The notes beneath the pieces are model-generated. The model worked only from the letters and a program-made list of their open reading frames with translations. It was not told the DNA's origin and made no database searches. A stretch of DNA of 64,000 nucleotides. Source: Punica granatum. Taxonomy: Eukaryota > Streptophyta > Magnoliopsida > Myrtales > Lythraceae. The stretch spans positions 14,358,274 to 14,422,273 of the forward strand of contig NC_045129.1 of the NCBI RefSeq assembly GCF_007655135.1, written 5' to 3'. The first letter of the stretch is position 1. Each line of letters starts with the position of its first letter. Shown one piece after another: positions 12,560 through 23,985 of this stretch. A program made the position numbers and the translations under genes.

Positions 12560-13810
12560 AAACCTTGGTATGCAGATATCAAGCATCTGTTGCAAACTGG
12601 CCAATTCCCTGCTTTCACTGATCGACATGATCGGAGAACTCTCCGACGCATCGCAACACACTTTTTCTTGAGTGGCGAGACTCTCTACCGCCGTTCATTC
12701 GACGCCACACTACTCCGTGTCGACGAAAACGAGGTGCAACGCCCCATGGAAGAAGTGCATGAAGGGAATTGCGGTCCTCACATGAATGGGCTCATGCTTG
12801 CCAAGAAACTCATGCGATTGGGCTATTTCTGGTATACCATGGACACTGACCGTGTCAAACACGTCAGGCACTGTCACTTGTGCCAAGTCTACGCGAATAA
12901 GATCAAAGCACCGCCCAATGAGCTGCATTCAATGGCTGCTCCATGGCCCTTTTCAATGTGGGGCATGGACGTGATCGGTTCTGTCAACCCCAAAGCATCC
13001 AATGGACACTTTTTCATACTGGTAGCTATCGATTACTTTACCAAGTGGATCGAAGCTATCACCCTTGCGTCAGTCACTGCAAAGGCCGTGGTGCGCTTCC
13101 TCAAATGCGACATCATTGCACGGTACGGAGTCCCTACGACTTTCATCACCGACAATGCCAAGAACTTGAACAACAAACTCATCAACGAGCTCTATGCACA
13201 GTTCAAGATCCAGCATCGCAATTCCTCTCCGTATCGTCCACAAATGAATGGTGTAGTAGAGATGGCGAACAAGAACATAAATAAAATCATCGAAAAAATG
13301 ACGGTGAATTACAAGGACTAGCATGAGATGCTCCCGTTCGCGCTCTTGGCATATCGGACATCTATCTGCTCTTCTAAAGGGGCAACCCCGTACTCTTTGG
13401 TTTACGGCATGGAGGCAATTCTTCCAGTCGAAGTGGAGATTCCCTCCATGAGAGTTCTTGCCGAGTCCAAACTCAAGAAAGCAGAATGGGTGAAGCAACG
13501 CTACGAACAGCTTAATCTCATCGATGACAAGTGGCTCACAGCACTTTGCCACGGTCAATGATATTAGCAAAGAATGGCCTGAACATTCAACAAAAAAGTT
13601 CGTCCTCGCAAGTTCAGCCCCGACGACCTTGTCTTGCGAAAAGTCTTGCACATCGCCCCAGATTCTAGGGGCAAGTCTGCTTACAAGTACAACGGTTCCT
13701 TCATCATTAAAGAAGTCTTTAACAGAGAGGCAATCATTCTCAAAGATATGGACGAGAACGAGAACACTCTTCCGGTCAATGCTGATGCTCTTAAGAAATA
13801 CTATCCGTGA
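12560..13810 (+). pseudogene. Tat1 integrase
   Basis: Would insert the DNA copy into the genome. The HHCC zinc domain lies at 12757-12890 (HEGNC, CHLC), and the catalytic D, D and E are in GMDVIG (12960), ITDNAK (13145) and VVEMANKN (13255). TAG at 13319 after YKD interrupts the frame, exactly as in Tat2. The C-terminal part continues with LLAYRTS and YGMEAILPVE (to 13559), then shifts frame around 13560 and ends with LKKYYP and TGA at 13808. Apart from the shared stop and the frameshift the domain is complete. Confidence 0.85.
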
Positions 13811-14898
13811 TGGTGTTTCTCTCTTCCCACTGCGGGTGTTTTCTCAAATGCACATTACATTTTTGTCTTTCTTCGCATGTACAGTCCCCAGCACCTTTAA
13901 TTTCGCTAACTCATGTACTCCCCTCTTCTGCTCTTTCCCTTTCTCTGAACTTTTCTTGAGAGAAAAAGAATGAATTTCCCACTAGGTTGAAAACCTCTTT
14001 GAGGCAGCCTAGGCAAAAATTAGAGAATGAGGGGCACAGTTCAAAATCCCGCAAAGGGGAACAGTGGCAAAAGGAGAGCATGAAACGAAATCCTCACTAG
14101 ATCGAAAACCTGCAAAGGGCGGTCTAGGCAAAAGTTAGAGGAACCAAGAGGTGCGATCAGACCCAATCAGGACGGTCGTAGCAAAATGTGAGCTCTAAAT
14201 AAGGGAAATGTCAAACAAAACACCCCGCTAGGTCGTCACGCGTCTTGCAACCTAGGCAAAAGTAAGGAGGCCTTCGGCAGCTCGACCACGAAATGACAGC
14301 TACACTCAGCATGCAGCGGCAACAAGTAGTGGTTTGGCAATCTTCGATGCAAGCAAACTCTCCTTGACTCTCATAACATGAGACACGTTTTGACATGCAA
14401 TCGAATTGTTGTATCCTTGATTTGGAGGATCCCAAAGATTCCCCCATTTACCTTTATGCAAATTCTATGGGTCATGCTCGTTTTGTAAAAAATCTTTTTT
14501 GTCAAGTCATAATCTAGCGGGATACGACCACCCCTTTAAATATGGTCATCAAGTTCAAATCCCCAAAGCATTATTATTCAGACTTCCTTGCACATCTTCA
14601 TTATGGCTGTAGAGTAGGACTGACAATCACTGTTAGCTCCCATGGTTCTATATGCAGGAACAAGGATGTGAAGCTCGAAATGAGTCTTTTTTTGACGAAT
14701 GCATGTCTGCCTTATGCCAAGGACCATAGCCAAAATTCCAAGAGAAATCTTTAAGATAGCTCCGTGCATTCAGTTGCATTACAATTAGTTTGCAAGCAAC
14801 GAAGCATTCTGCCACAGCATCGGTTGCAACACAGACAAGCTCAGTGATGGAGGAAGCATAATGATTCCTTCCACACCTCATGCAACCCCACAACATTT

Positions 14899-15014
14899 GC
14901 ACCTTTCATTTTCGCAATGCATTTTCAATTGGCGTGCACATTCTCAGGAACACAGTGCACCTTTCATTTTCGCAATGCACTTTTAATTGGCGTGCACCTT
15001 CTCAGGAATGCAGT
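14899..15014 (+). repeat. 58-bp tandem duplication
   Basis: Two copies of a 58-bp unit that starts GCACCTTTCATTTTCGCAAT and ends with CAGGAA plus ACACAGT or TGCAGT. A third, strongly changed unit with the same GCACCTTGCAA theme follows to about 15110. Confidence 0.85.
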
Positions 15015-15121
15015 GCGCCTTGCAACCCGCCAGGCAAGTGCCTTGCACCTTGCAAACCAGCCGAGCAAGTGCTCGTGCACCCCGCAATCCACAGGGCAAT
15101 GCTCCGGTACATATTGCAAAT

Positions 15122-15375
15122 CCCTCGGGTCCGTCCCGATTTTTAAATTTCTATTCAGGAGTCCGTCCCCTTGGGTCCGTTCCGACTTTTAAATTTCTAT
15201 CAGGGGTTCGTCCCGACTTTTAAATTTCTGTTCAGGGGTCCGTCCCGACTTTTAAATTTCTATTCAGGGGTTCGTCCCCTCGGGTCCGTCCCGACTTTTA
15301 AATTTCTGCTCAGGGGTCCGTCTCCTCGGGTCTGTCTCCTCGGGACCGTCCCGAACTTTACATTTCTGCTTTAGG
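15122..15375 (+). repeat. Tandem array of about 36 bp units
   Basis: About six or seven copies of a unit built on GTCCGTCCCGACTTTTAAAT plus TTCTATTCAGGG, with an optional CCTCGG insert making some units longer. The overlapping plus-strand reading frames here (PTFKFL repeats) are artefacts of the array. Confidence 0.85.
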
Positions 15376-15503
15376 TATAACATCCCCCATGTATCCACAG
15401 CAAGAGGAAGAAGAAGGTCATCAGAAGTGCTAAATTGATCATTGTTATCAAACCGGGGTGCTTCTGGAAGTCTTTGGCTACATCCTTTACTCGAGCACGC
15501 AGT

Positions 15504-15518
15504 CAAAGAGGGGTAAAC
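15504..15518 (+). other. Polypurine tract of Tat1
   Basis: CAAAGAGGGG at 15504-15513 plus five bases sits directly before the LTR start TGTCAG, the place where plus-strand DNA synthesis is primed in LTR retrotransposons. Confidence 0.65.
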
Positions 15519-18500
15519 TGTCAGCACCCCATTTTGGCTCACCAGTTCAGGCAACGCCTATCAACAACAATTCAGATTACGACTTGAGCATCGATACAGA
15601 AGAGGGCTCGACAGAGCAGCAAATTGCTATTCATTCTCTAGTCAACAGAGATAGGCAGATGATTCAAGCATATGACATAAGAACATACAAAATCATCCAG
15701 CAACATACAGAGCAAACAGACAGCTCAGACAGCATCCAAACCGGCATTTTCAGAATACATCGCTGACAGTGCTATTTTTCATTGGTCTACTCGACCATCA
15801 GAAGATAGTCAATATTGGGCTTCAAAAATTCTTTGCGACATCAAACAGATGAAAAGTGTCTTCGAACACATTTCATAATACAGATAAATTTTCAGTGGAA
15901 GTCCAAAAATGCCGGTTCATCCAAGAAAAGTTAATGCCCGATGTCAGATACAGTCATGTCCAACAATTATGCAGAGCATGATCATTGCTTCAAACTGTCT
16001 TTCAAAAGTCATACATACTCCTCTAATGACTCTCGAACGACAGAACAAGCATACCTTTCAACGGAAAACCTTATTCGAAGACTGGTCTGATAGAACATCG
16101 GTAAACCAAGTTAGCCATGCATTGCCTAGAAAACTGCAGCAGACATATGCAATTGGGCAAATCAGACAGCAATATCTCTTTTAGTTTCCCGAGTGACCTC
16201 CGAAGAGCAGAAAAATCTGTTTTTAACGGAAATTCATAAACGGAGGTCCTTTTCGTGGAAACTTGACGTCGGATGGTTGGCAAAACCCAGTGCTACTCAT
16301 CTCAACGCTCAACGTGAAATGCTCAGATGGAGTCTCACAATCCATCTAGACCTTCAGAACACCGTTTTAGGGTTTCAGATGCAATTTTTCAGTCCTTCGA
16401 GCCCAGTTCTCAACGAACAGAGATTACAGTGATCTCCGGCTCGCCCAAGCAACTCTGAAAGCATTCTGAGAAATTCAACTTCGGACTCTTAGGACATCTC
16501 CGGCTTCACATTGACAATACCGGCTTATTGGTCAATAATTCAGTCTGATTGACAATGCATGTCAAAATGACCGATTCGGAATACAGACAAGAGATGTGCA
16601 TTCCGAAATGGCTAACTTTGCTCTAAACGCCTGAAATGAGCAAAACCGGCTTCCGAGCCAAAAATCACACAAATTTTCCTTTGGGCAAAATGGAGGATTT
16701 CAGGCTCGATTAAATCATTTTCGTGCGCGCAATGACAATTCGACATTTATTTGATCCACGAACCTCGAACACGCGATCAATCGAGACTCGAACTTTGGCC
16801 CAAACTTCCCTTGTGACTTGTGGGGCCCACGACCACACTCATGGCCGCCCCTCCCTTTGGCTTCTTCTCCATGCAAGTTGCCTTATCTTCCATGGAAATA
16901 TCAAGCCCACCATTTGAAGACAACACTTCTTCTTCATCAATGCTCATCAATGCTCTTATCTCCTTCCCATCAATGCCATGGAAGAGGATTGGGTTGATTT
17001 TTCTTTAGGCTAGCCGCCTACCCCTTTAATCATGCTTTAATTGCACTTTTCTTCACTTAATTGTCATCAAGCTTAGTCTATATATGCATTTTCTGTCATT
17101 AAGCTAATCAGAAGTCATCACGCATCATCTCTCTAGCTTTCTCACTCTTGAAATCCTCTCAAGAACTCAGAAAAATCGCAGTTCTAGTTCAGCAAACACC
17201 AAGCCAGAACATCAAAGACTTAAGTCGGAATCATCCCGGCTTAAATCCAAACTTCACCAAACTTCATATCTCACATGTTTTCGACCTCCTCTATCCATTT
17301 CCTGGCTTAGATTTTAGTTTTGGGGCCTCCAACCCATCGGAACAAGCAACCACAGAATCGGATCCCGTTTTGGTCCTTCTCGGGTCAAAACTTCCAACCC
17401 GAGTTTCAAGCCCTTCCAAGTCGGTTTGAGCTACCAAAACCAATCAAACACCTCCCCACACAACCCTAGGGTGTCAAGGAGTCAAGAAATCCAAGAAAAA
17501 CTCGTCGGTTTAACCCTAGGAAGAAGAAACAGCCCGACTGTCCAGTCGGGTCGAAATTTCTGACTGTTTGTGCGGTTTTCTTGGAGATCGGGTCGATCCG
17601 AGACTCTTTTCGAAAAACGACCACCACAGCCACCTTCGGAGGTGAGTTAGGAGTCGGGAGCCGTTGGCCTTGCCTCAAAATTTCGACCCGAAAACTGCCC
17701 AGTCGGGTCTGTTTTCCAGACGTACTCAGTTTTCCGTGATCTTTGCAGGTCTATACGGGTCGACCTGATAACTCTGGGAGCAAACAACCGCCACGGTCAC
17801 CTAGAGGGGTCCTTTGGCTACTTAGAGTCGTTGACCTTGCCTCAAAATTCCATCAAGAGCCTCCGTGGCGACGTCCGACCCAACTTGTGCCAGTCAGGCC
17901 TGTTCAGTTTCCAGTCGGGTCTGTTAAGGCTATTCGGGTCTGTGCAAGGCCAAAACAGCCCAAACCAATACAGGTCCAACCCGACTTTTTGTAGTCCCAT
18001 CTCGTATCTCGATATTAGGTATGACCATTCTTGACTTAGAGGAGCTAGGGCTTTTACATTTTGTTGTGTTTACTAAGTCATAAGGCATTTTTATGCAAGT
18101 TTTACTCCCAAATTTTAATATTTAGCAATTTCCTTATTATATCATTCATGTTTATCATCGTCTAATGTGCTAGCATATCGGGAAACGTTTAAATCGAAGT
18201 TGAGGAGACCGATTTAAACCCAAACGACCAAAGAGGCTCACAGGTTTCCTTTGAGAAAAGGTAACCGGGTTATAATCGGTTTCCTTATCTCGATTTGAGT
18301 TTATTTCCAAATTTTTTGTTTTCCTACATCCATGAAGTCGGTATTGTTTTGTCGTTTCCCTAAATAACTTGTTTGTGCATGTTTGCATGTTTGAATATGT
18401 TATTTAAATCATGGCAATACTGACTTTCGTTTAATCGTGTCATTTATCGTATTTGTTGCTTGAGCATGCGAGAAATTATTCAAAATGAGAGGGGAAAAAC

Positions 18501-20688
18501 TCGTGGAACCCGATGTAGGCCATGCGACCTCTCGGTTTTCTCCAAGGAGAAATGGCGAGAGTCTCTTAGACTCGTACGGGTTGCACGAGGCTTTCACTCC
18601 CCGTTTTAAGTCCGTTCTTGAATTTTGTGTAATTTGCAATCTACATTATTGTCGCAATATCGCATGAACATGTCTTTTCCAAAAAACACATGCATGGATT
18701 CGGGTATCGATGACTCATTTGGGTCCATTCGGTTATGAGGGTATTTTCGGTCATTGGACCAAATTATCATCGATCCTTATGGAATCATCTTGGTCTCCGA
18801 GTCACGAATCGTTTTCATAATTAATGCATTCGGCACAACCCTTAAGCAGTAATTTCACGAACGAGTTAATCAAGATGCTCACACAGTTAATTCATTCAAT
18901 TTAAACAACTTTGCACGAATTGGACATTAATCTGTAACTCGTGTCGACGAATTATAAAATTGTGTTAATGCCCTTTTCAAAATACGCATACTTCCAAACC
19001 TGAGACATGCAATACGAAGTAACATGGATATCTAGGAGAAACTTGTGTGTTTTGACTTGAGTTTCACCTGACTTCGGGTAATTCAGGTCGGAATACAGAA
19101 GCTCCTTTTAGACCACTTCCGGATAGATCGACCAAATCTTTGGCTTTTACAGGGTTCTCACATAACCCTGAAAGATCCAAGGAATTGGTCAATACCGATT
19201 ACAGGCCGAGGTGGCCCGTATTGCGTTGTTTCCCTTTTCTGAAAATACATTTTCAAGTCAATGGCAAGAACATCATTTTGTGATTTGGTGACACCCCAGG
19301 GGTTAGTTTGATGGAAACACGATGGTATCGGAATAGGAACGGGCTACCTGTTCAGGCTCAGGTTCATCTGCATAGCCTTTCTTATTCCCACTGATGAGTT
19401 TCTGTCATCCTAGCATAGTTCAGGGTGCTAGTCGGGTATTATGTATCAAAATACAATTACTTGACTAATCATTTCACTCGATCTTACCAAATGCTAGAAA
19501 ATGATTAGGTGGAACTCTAGGTTCCAAATCTAGAGTCAAAACACAAGTTTGGATGAATTCAGTGTAACTTCAGTGTCACAACACCGAATCACTGTAAAAG
19601 CAATCCACGCACAGGAAACTTGACTACGGACATCCGATATGTCAGGTTTTCAAACTAAAGTCGAATGCTAAAACATTGGCACGTTTGTTTGTCTAGGGTA
19701 GGATTTGCATGCCAAAATACCTCGGATTAATAATTTGTTAAAACACATACACTTGACAGTAACAAACACTTTGTCTGTTATTAACATGTTATGTATTACC
19801 TTTCTGCACCTGTTTGCCATGTGGGTTAAACCTGATCCCTAGGCCGAATAATATTAGGGTTCAACGCCCTAATCATTATTCAACAGGGTCCAACGCCCTA
19901 ATCATCACTATAGGGCCGAAGCCCTATTCAATGAGAGCGTGCATCGAGTTCCATTTCTTCGGTTTTTTTCCTAAACTCATGGTGAGTTGGAGCGGAAGAA
20001 TAACCGAACGCGAATCAACTGAAATTCGACCCTTTTTTTGTAATTTGTATTTATTATTTTCGAGAGAATTGTAAGGATTTTATTCTGTATATTTATTCTG
20101 TAAGAATTCCAATTGGTAAGCGAATAGTCCGAGAGTCGAATTAATCGAGTCGGTCTAATGCTTTCCTAAAGGAAAGTAAATCCAAGATTTCGCGGTTATG
20201 GTTCACACAAGGATTCAACCTCCATGGTTTGATGAACTGTAACGCGAGATCGTGAACCAATTCCCTGACACACAGATTTACTTCTCTCTCGGCTTCTCAA
20301 CCGATATTGTTTGATTCATCGAACTTATAGTGTCAAAACGTGCGAGCCGAGTGCAAATTAATTCATGCGGTAAATAATAAAACATGCAAGCCTAGCAAAC
20401 CAGAGTACCGAAAGGGTGTGCGGGATATAGACCCGCACGTAACATGAACCCCCGAACTCGGACTTTCCAGTTCCGCACAGATCAATGCCTTAACAACAAC
20501 TAGGTGTTCTATACCCCTAGACTCGGGTAACTTATCCGCCCTCGACCTTCGGGTCGTAAAATGATAAGTGGCGACACTTTCTCACGCGTGTCCATCACTT
20601 GTCCCCAAAGGAAGGTGGAGACTCTCAAGCCGCGCGATCCAAAAGCGCGCATGCGGGCCCCGACGAGAGTCCACATTTGGGTCCGTAC
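15519..20688 (+). mobile_element. Tat1 3' LTR (about 5.2 kb)
   Basis: It starts TGTCAGCACCCC after the polypurine tract. Its right end is set by aligning the last 250 bases with the far end of the Tat2 LTR (inverted at 31517-31800); both contain ATGCGGGCCCCGAC and end in a GGTCCGTAC/GGATCCGCACA-like sequence. The exact last base is uncertain by about 15 bp. It is much more like LTR0 (1-3279) than like the Tat2 LTR, so two subfamilies are present. No protein gene is seen inside. Confidence 0.78.
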
Positions 20689-22074
20689 TTAAATATTAAA
20701 ACATGTCTCTCACAAACAAACTGTGAGGTTTCCATTCTCAAGTCAAACAAGACGAATTAGCCACACATGGTTATGCAAGAAGAATCCATGAAAACTGACT
20801 ATCGTTGGAGGAACACTCAGCATTCATCCCCTCTTTTCCAAGTTTCTTTTCGAAAACAAACTAAAAACCCTAAACCTAGATGATCCTTAGGTTTATATAT
20901 CTCCCTCCAAAATAGGAAACAATAATGAACTTATCTTTAAAGATTTCCTTAAAACTCTCATTGTAACTGAAGGGGAATCCTTGGATTTGCAAATAAATTG
21001 GGGATTGATTCTAAACTCCCTCTCGGATCGATTGTGCAGTAAGTGGTACGACTGTGCACCTGGTTGTGCAGTCTAGTGCACAACTGATCTGAGAGCTCCC
21101 CACTTTGATGCACAAGCATGGGCACGATCACTCTTAGTTGTGCACGTGGTGCACCACTAACCAGAAGTCTTTGTATCATTGCAAGTTCTATCTTGATACT
21201 TTAATGGTCTCCAATTCATCCCGAACATGCATCAAATTGGCTCCAACTCTTTTCTCGCACAAGTTTTCCTAGAAACCGTCATCTAAGCATCGGATACCAT
21301 GAAAACAACATAAAACCAAGTTTAAATTGTACTCATTTCATTGACAAATCCTCCCTTATCAAATTCCATCACACTTAAACCTTGCTCGTCTTCAAGCAAG
21401 ATACCAAAGAAAAATATAGTTCAATAGTATTAACAGGACGATACATACTCAAATGAGTGTACAACTAAATCATTTGAGAGCACATAATTGTATAAACGAA
21501 CTTCCCTCTTACTCAAGAAAACGTCACCTAACATGTTGACACAGTAAATCCTCACCGGGGATGTGCATACGCTCTCTCTCAAGTGTTTAGGCTATGTGTT
21601 TGTCACTCAAATCCTATTTCATGATAATGCACTACCATAAGCTTGCTTTTACATCTCATCTCTACTATAAATAAATTGCAAGGCATGAATCTGAAGGACT
21701 TTTTTCGGGTTGTAATGTAGCTTGGACAAAAAGAGGTGGAAAAATTCGGGTTCATGCAAGCACAAGACAACCATAAGAAAAGCAGAGCATTTAGACCACT
21801 AAAACACAATTCAAACAAATGAACATCTTTCTCCTTATATTCCAGATTTCATTATGATGTGCAATTGATACCGACATGGATGAGCACTTTTTTTCTTCTT
21901 TCTTTTGTTTTTTATTCTTTTGCAGCCTTTTTAAAAAAAATTAAAATAGAATAACTTCATTCCATTATTCCCGCACACGACATATACACTACTCATTTCC
22001 CTCATTCATCTAAGCTAAATGCTCGACTTTCCTTATGATCACGAGGGAAAAGGGAACATGATGTATCTAAAAAT
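20689..22074 (-). mobile_element. Family X LTR-repeat fragment, copy A
   Basis: It matches 46825-48205 (copy C) almost base for base in long stretches. On the minus strand a GTG-TGGGGG-like polypurine run (changed to GTGTGATGG here) is followed by TGATAA, the usual layout before a 3' LTR, so 20689-21361 would be LTR and 21362-22074 internal sequence. The left side is cut by the Tat1 LTR end. No coding capacity seen. Confidence 0.6.
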
Positions 22075-22215
22075 CCTTATACATGTACACTAATATCTAA
22101 AAAGAGGGATGAGACTTCTTGGTCTCACTTTTGTTTTCCCATAATACTTATAACATAGAATTGTTTTTTATACAAACCATTAAATGAAGGTTTGTAAAGT
22201 AAACGCAAACAATAA
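22075..22215. repeat. Segment shared with PG1 intron 3
   Basis: About 140 bp match 5110-5290, including GAGACTTCTTGGTCTCACTT and AAACCATTAAATGAAGG. It could be a scrap of another PG intron or a short dispersed repeat with a small internal palindrome. Confidence 0.55.
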
Positions 22216-23115
22216 TTTGGTTTCTTGTGTGGATTGAGTAAAAGTGAATAATCATATATATTGACATGTGTCATGGGGATTAAGGGTAATCAACTCACTA
22301 ATTAAGTCTTAGGATTTAAATTGAATGTTAAATTGACCTTGAGAGATTATGATCACTTTTTGTAGAGTTATGGGGATTAATCGGCTATCACGTACAATGG
22401 CCACTTTAATAAAATCAGGAAAAATCGTGAAACGTGAATAAAATAAGTAAACGTAAGAAATAAACTTAAACATTTCTAGGTTAGCGGCCCTAAGTCCTTT
22501 TTCCTCTTTTTAGGCCTTAGGTCCCATTTCTAAGCCTACTCGGCCCATCATATGAAAATTGGCTTGAATGTATGGGGCCATGTATGTATGTTGGCCTGAG
22601 TGTATGGCCCATATACTTTGGCCTGAAGATATGGCCCGTTTCATTTTTCTTGGCTCGAATGTGTGGCTCATTATTCGAGAATCAGACGGTATAATTTTAT
22701 AATCACGTGTATTATGTAGAGTACATAATTCATTCTTTAATTTTATCGTACATTTGCGAATGTTGACTCAATCGTAAGATTTAATAAACTTGCCTTTAAC
22801 AAATAACAAGTGTTAGAATTATTAGGAGCCTATGAGGGTACCGAAAGGGCGAATTATTAGCTTGCGGGCCTATAATATCGTAACAAAGCCCAGTACTCAT
22901 TTCTCTGGTTAGAAAAGACCGAGTCAAACTTAAATTCTGAGGCAGTTAATATCATGACCCAATAGGTGACTTAGCTGGCTCACACCGTCCAAGTAAAACG
23001 GTTTAGAGGCTACTCCAATTTCGATTGAGTCTCAGGCCACGTGGACTAACAGGACACTCAAGTCGATGTCGGTGGCAGAGACCTAAAAATCACGTCGTGC
23101 CACAATTAAAAATAG
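22216..23115. other. Unassigned spacer before the PG2 duplication
   Basis: No gene seen. About four loose copies of a TTGGCCTGAATGTATGGCCC-like unit occur at 22558-22680. The general look is of old repeat sequence. Confidence 0.4.
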
Positions 23116-23876
23116 AAATGTGTGGGTCCAATTATCTGGAGGTTCGGTGAAAATTTTATGACATAAAATGGGAGCCCTAATCTATTTTATTTCATCTGTG
23201 GTAATTGAATAAATATAGACGAGAGATTATTCGGTGATTTTACCTCGTCACATGATGTGAGGAAGCACAAATTAAATTGCAATAAACTGAATAATGAGTG
23301 CTAATCGCACGATTAATTGTGGTAAATGTTCTTTATTAAAACAATTTTATTAGTTATTCCTCACCATATTATTGTAAAGTAGGACCGCTAATTTTCTCGA
23401 TACAGACAATGCATGCAACAAGGAGATGATCGAAGGAAGTATTCAAGGAAACTACAGCATACGAAATCAATCTAACTAAACTATAATTACCACATTATAT
23501 AGCATTCTTTCTAAAGTCAGTAGCATAAAAGCTAGTTTGGATTATGAAATGGTAGCTACAGTGGCGAGTTTATCAACATATTACATATTCGTTAATTAAA
23601 TTCCAATATTAACAAGATTCCTCATTTACTCTAAAAATAAATAAAGAAAAAGGAAAAAAAATATTGCTCAATTTGGAAGCAGCCAGCTAGCGACATATCA
23701 TGTAAATAGCCTACTAACATCTATATAAGCAGACTGCCATCTACAGAAATGTTATCTAACTAAATAATTTCGCCAAGAAAGCCTTGTTATTGGTAGCGTT
23801 TTGCCTAGTTTGGAAGCCTTTAGCAATACTGTTAACCATGGAAAGATTGACAAGATTGCCTTTCCAAATTTACTCG
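23116..23876 (+). other. PG2 upstream flank, copy of PG1 flank
   Basis: Matches 3324-3816, with an extra stretch of about 180 bases at 23220-23400 absent from the PG1 copy. No gene seen. Confidence 0.65.
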
Positions 23877-23885
23877 TATAAATAG
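23877..23885 (+). promoter_or_regulatory. TATA box of PG2
   Basis: TATAAATAG in the same context as in PG1, about 100 bp upstream of the start codon at 23986. Confidence 0.6.
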
Positions 23886-23985
23886 AAAAAATAAGAAATA
23901 CATTTTCACTACATCGAACTGATTTGTTTATCACTATAGCCTGGTGACTACAGATTCATCAAATTCCTCGCTGTCGGAATTTACA

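Larger units (their letters stand above)
13811..15503 (+). other. Tat1 3' untranslated region
   Basis: Non-coding. Segments at 13980-14290 carry repeated pieces (CTAGGTCG or CTAGATCG with AAAACC, then CCTAGGCAAAA) that recur inverted at 37925-38230 in Tat2, so this part is shared by both subfamilies. The end (14899-15375) holds two different tandem arrays listed separately. Confidence 0.7.
8735..20688 (+). mobile_element. Tat1: Ogre/Tat-lineage Ty3 retrotransposon, 5'-truncated
   Basis: The order is protease, intron, reverse transcriptase, Ty3 RNase H, second (archaeal-type) RNase H, integrase, 3' untranslated region with tandem repeats, polypurine tract, 3' LTR. The double RNase H and the intron between protease and RT are marks of the Tat/Ogre lineage. 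Gag, the upstream ORF and the 5' LTR are missing; the left break is near 8735, next to PG1 flank. Several in-frame stops show it is dead. Its 3' LTR ends near 20688, directly against an X fragment. Confidence 0.88.

Noticed and set aside
15122..15375. Three overlapping frames rich in Phe, Lys and Pro
   Set aside because: Artefact of the 36-bp array.
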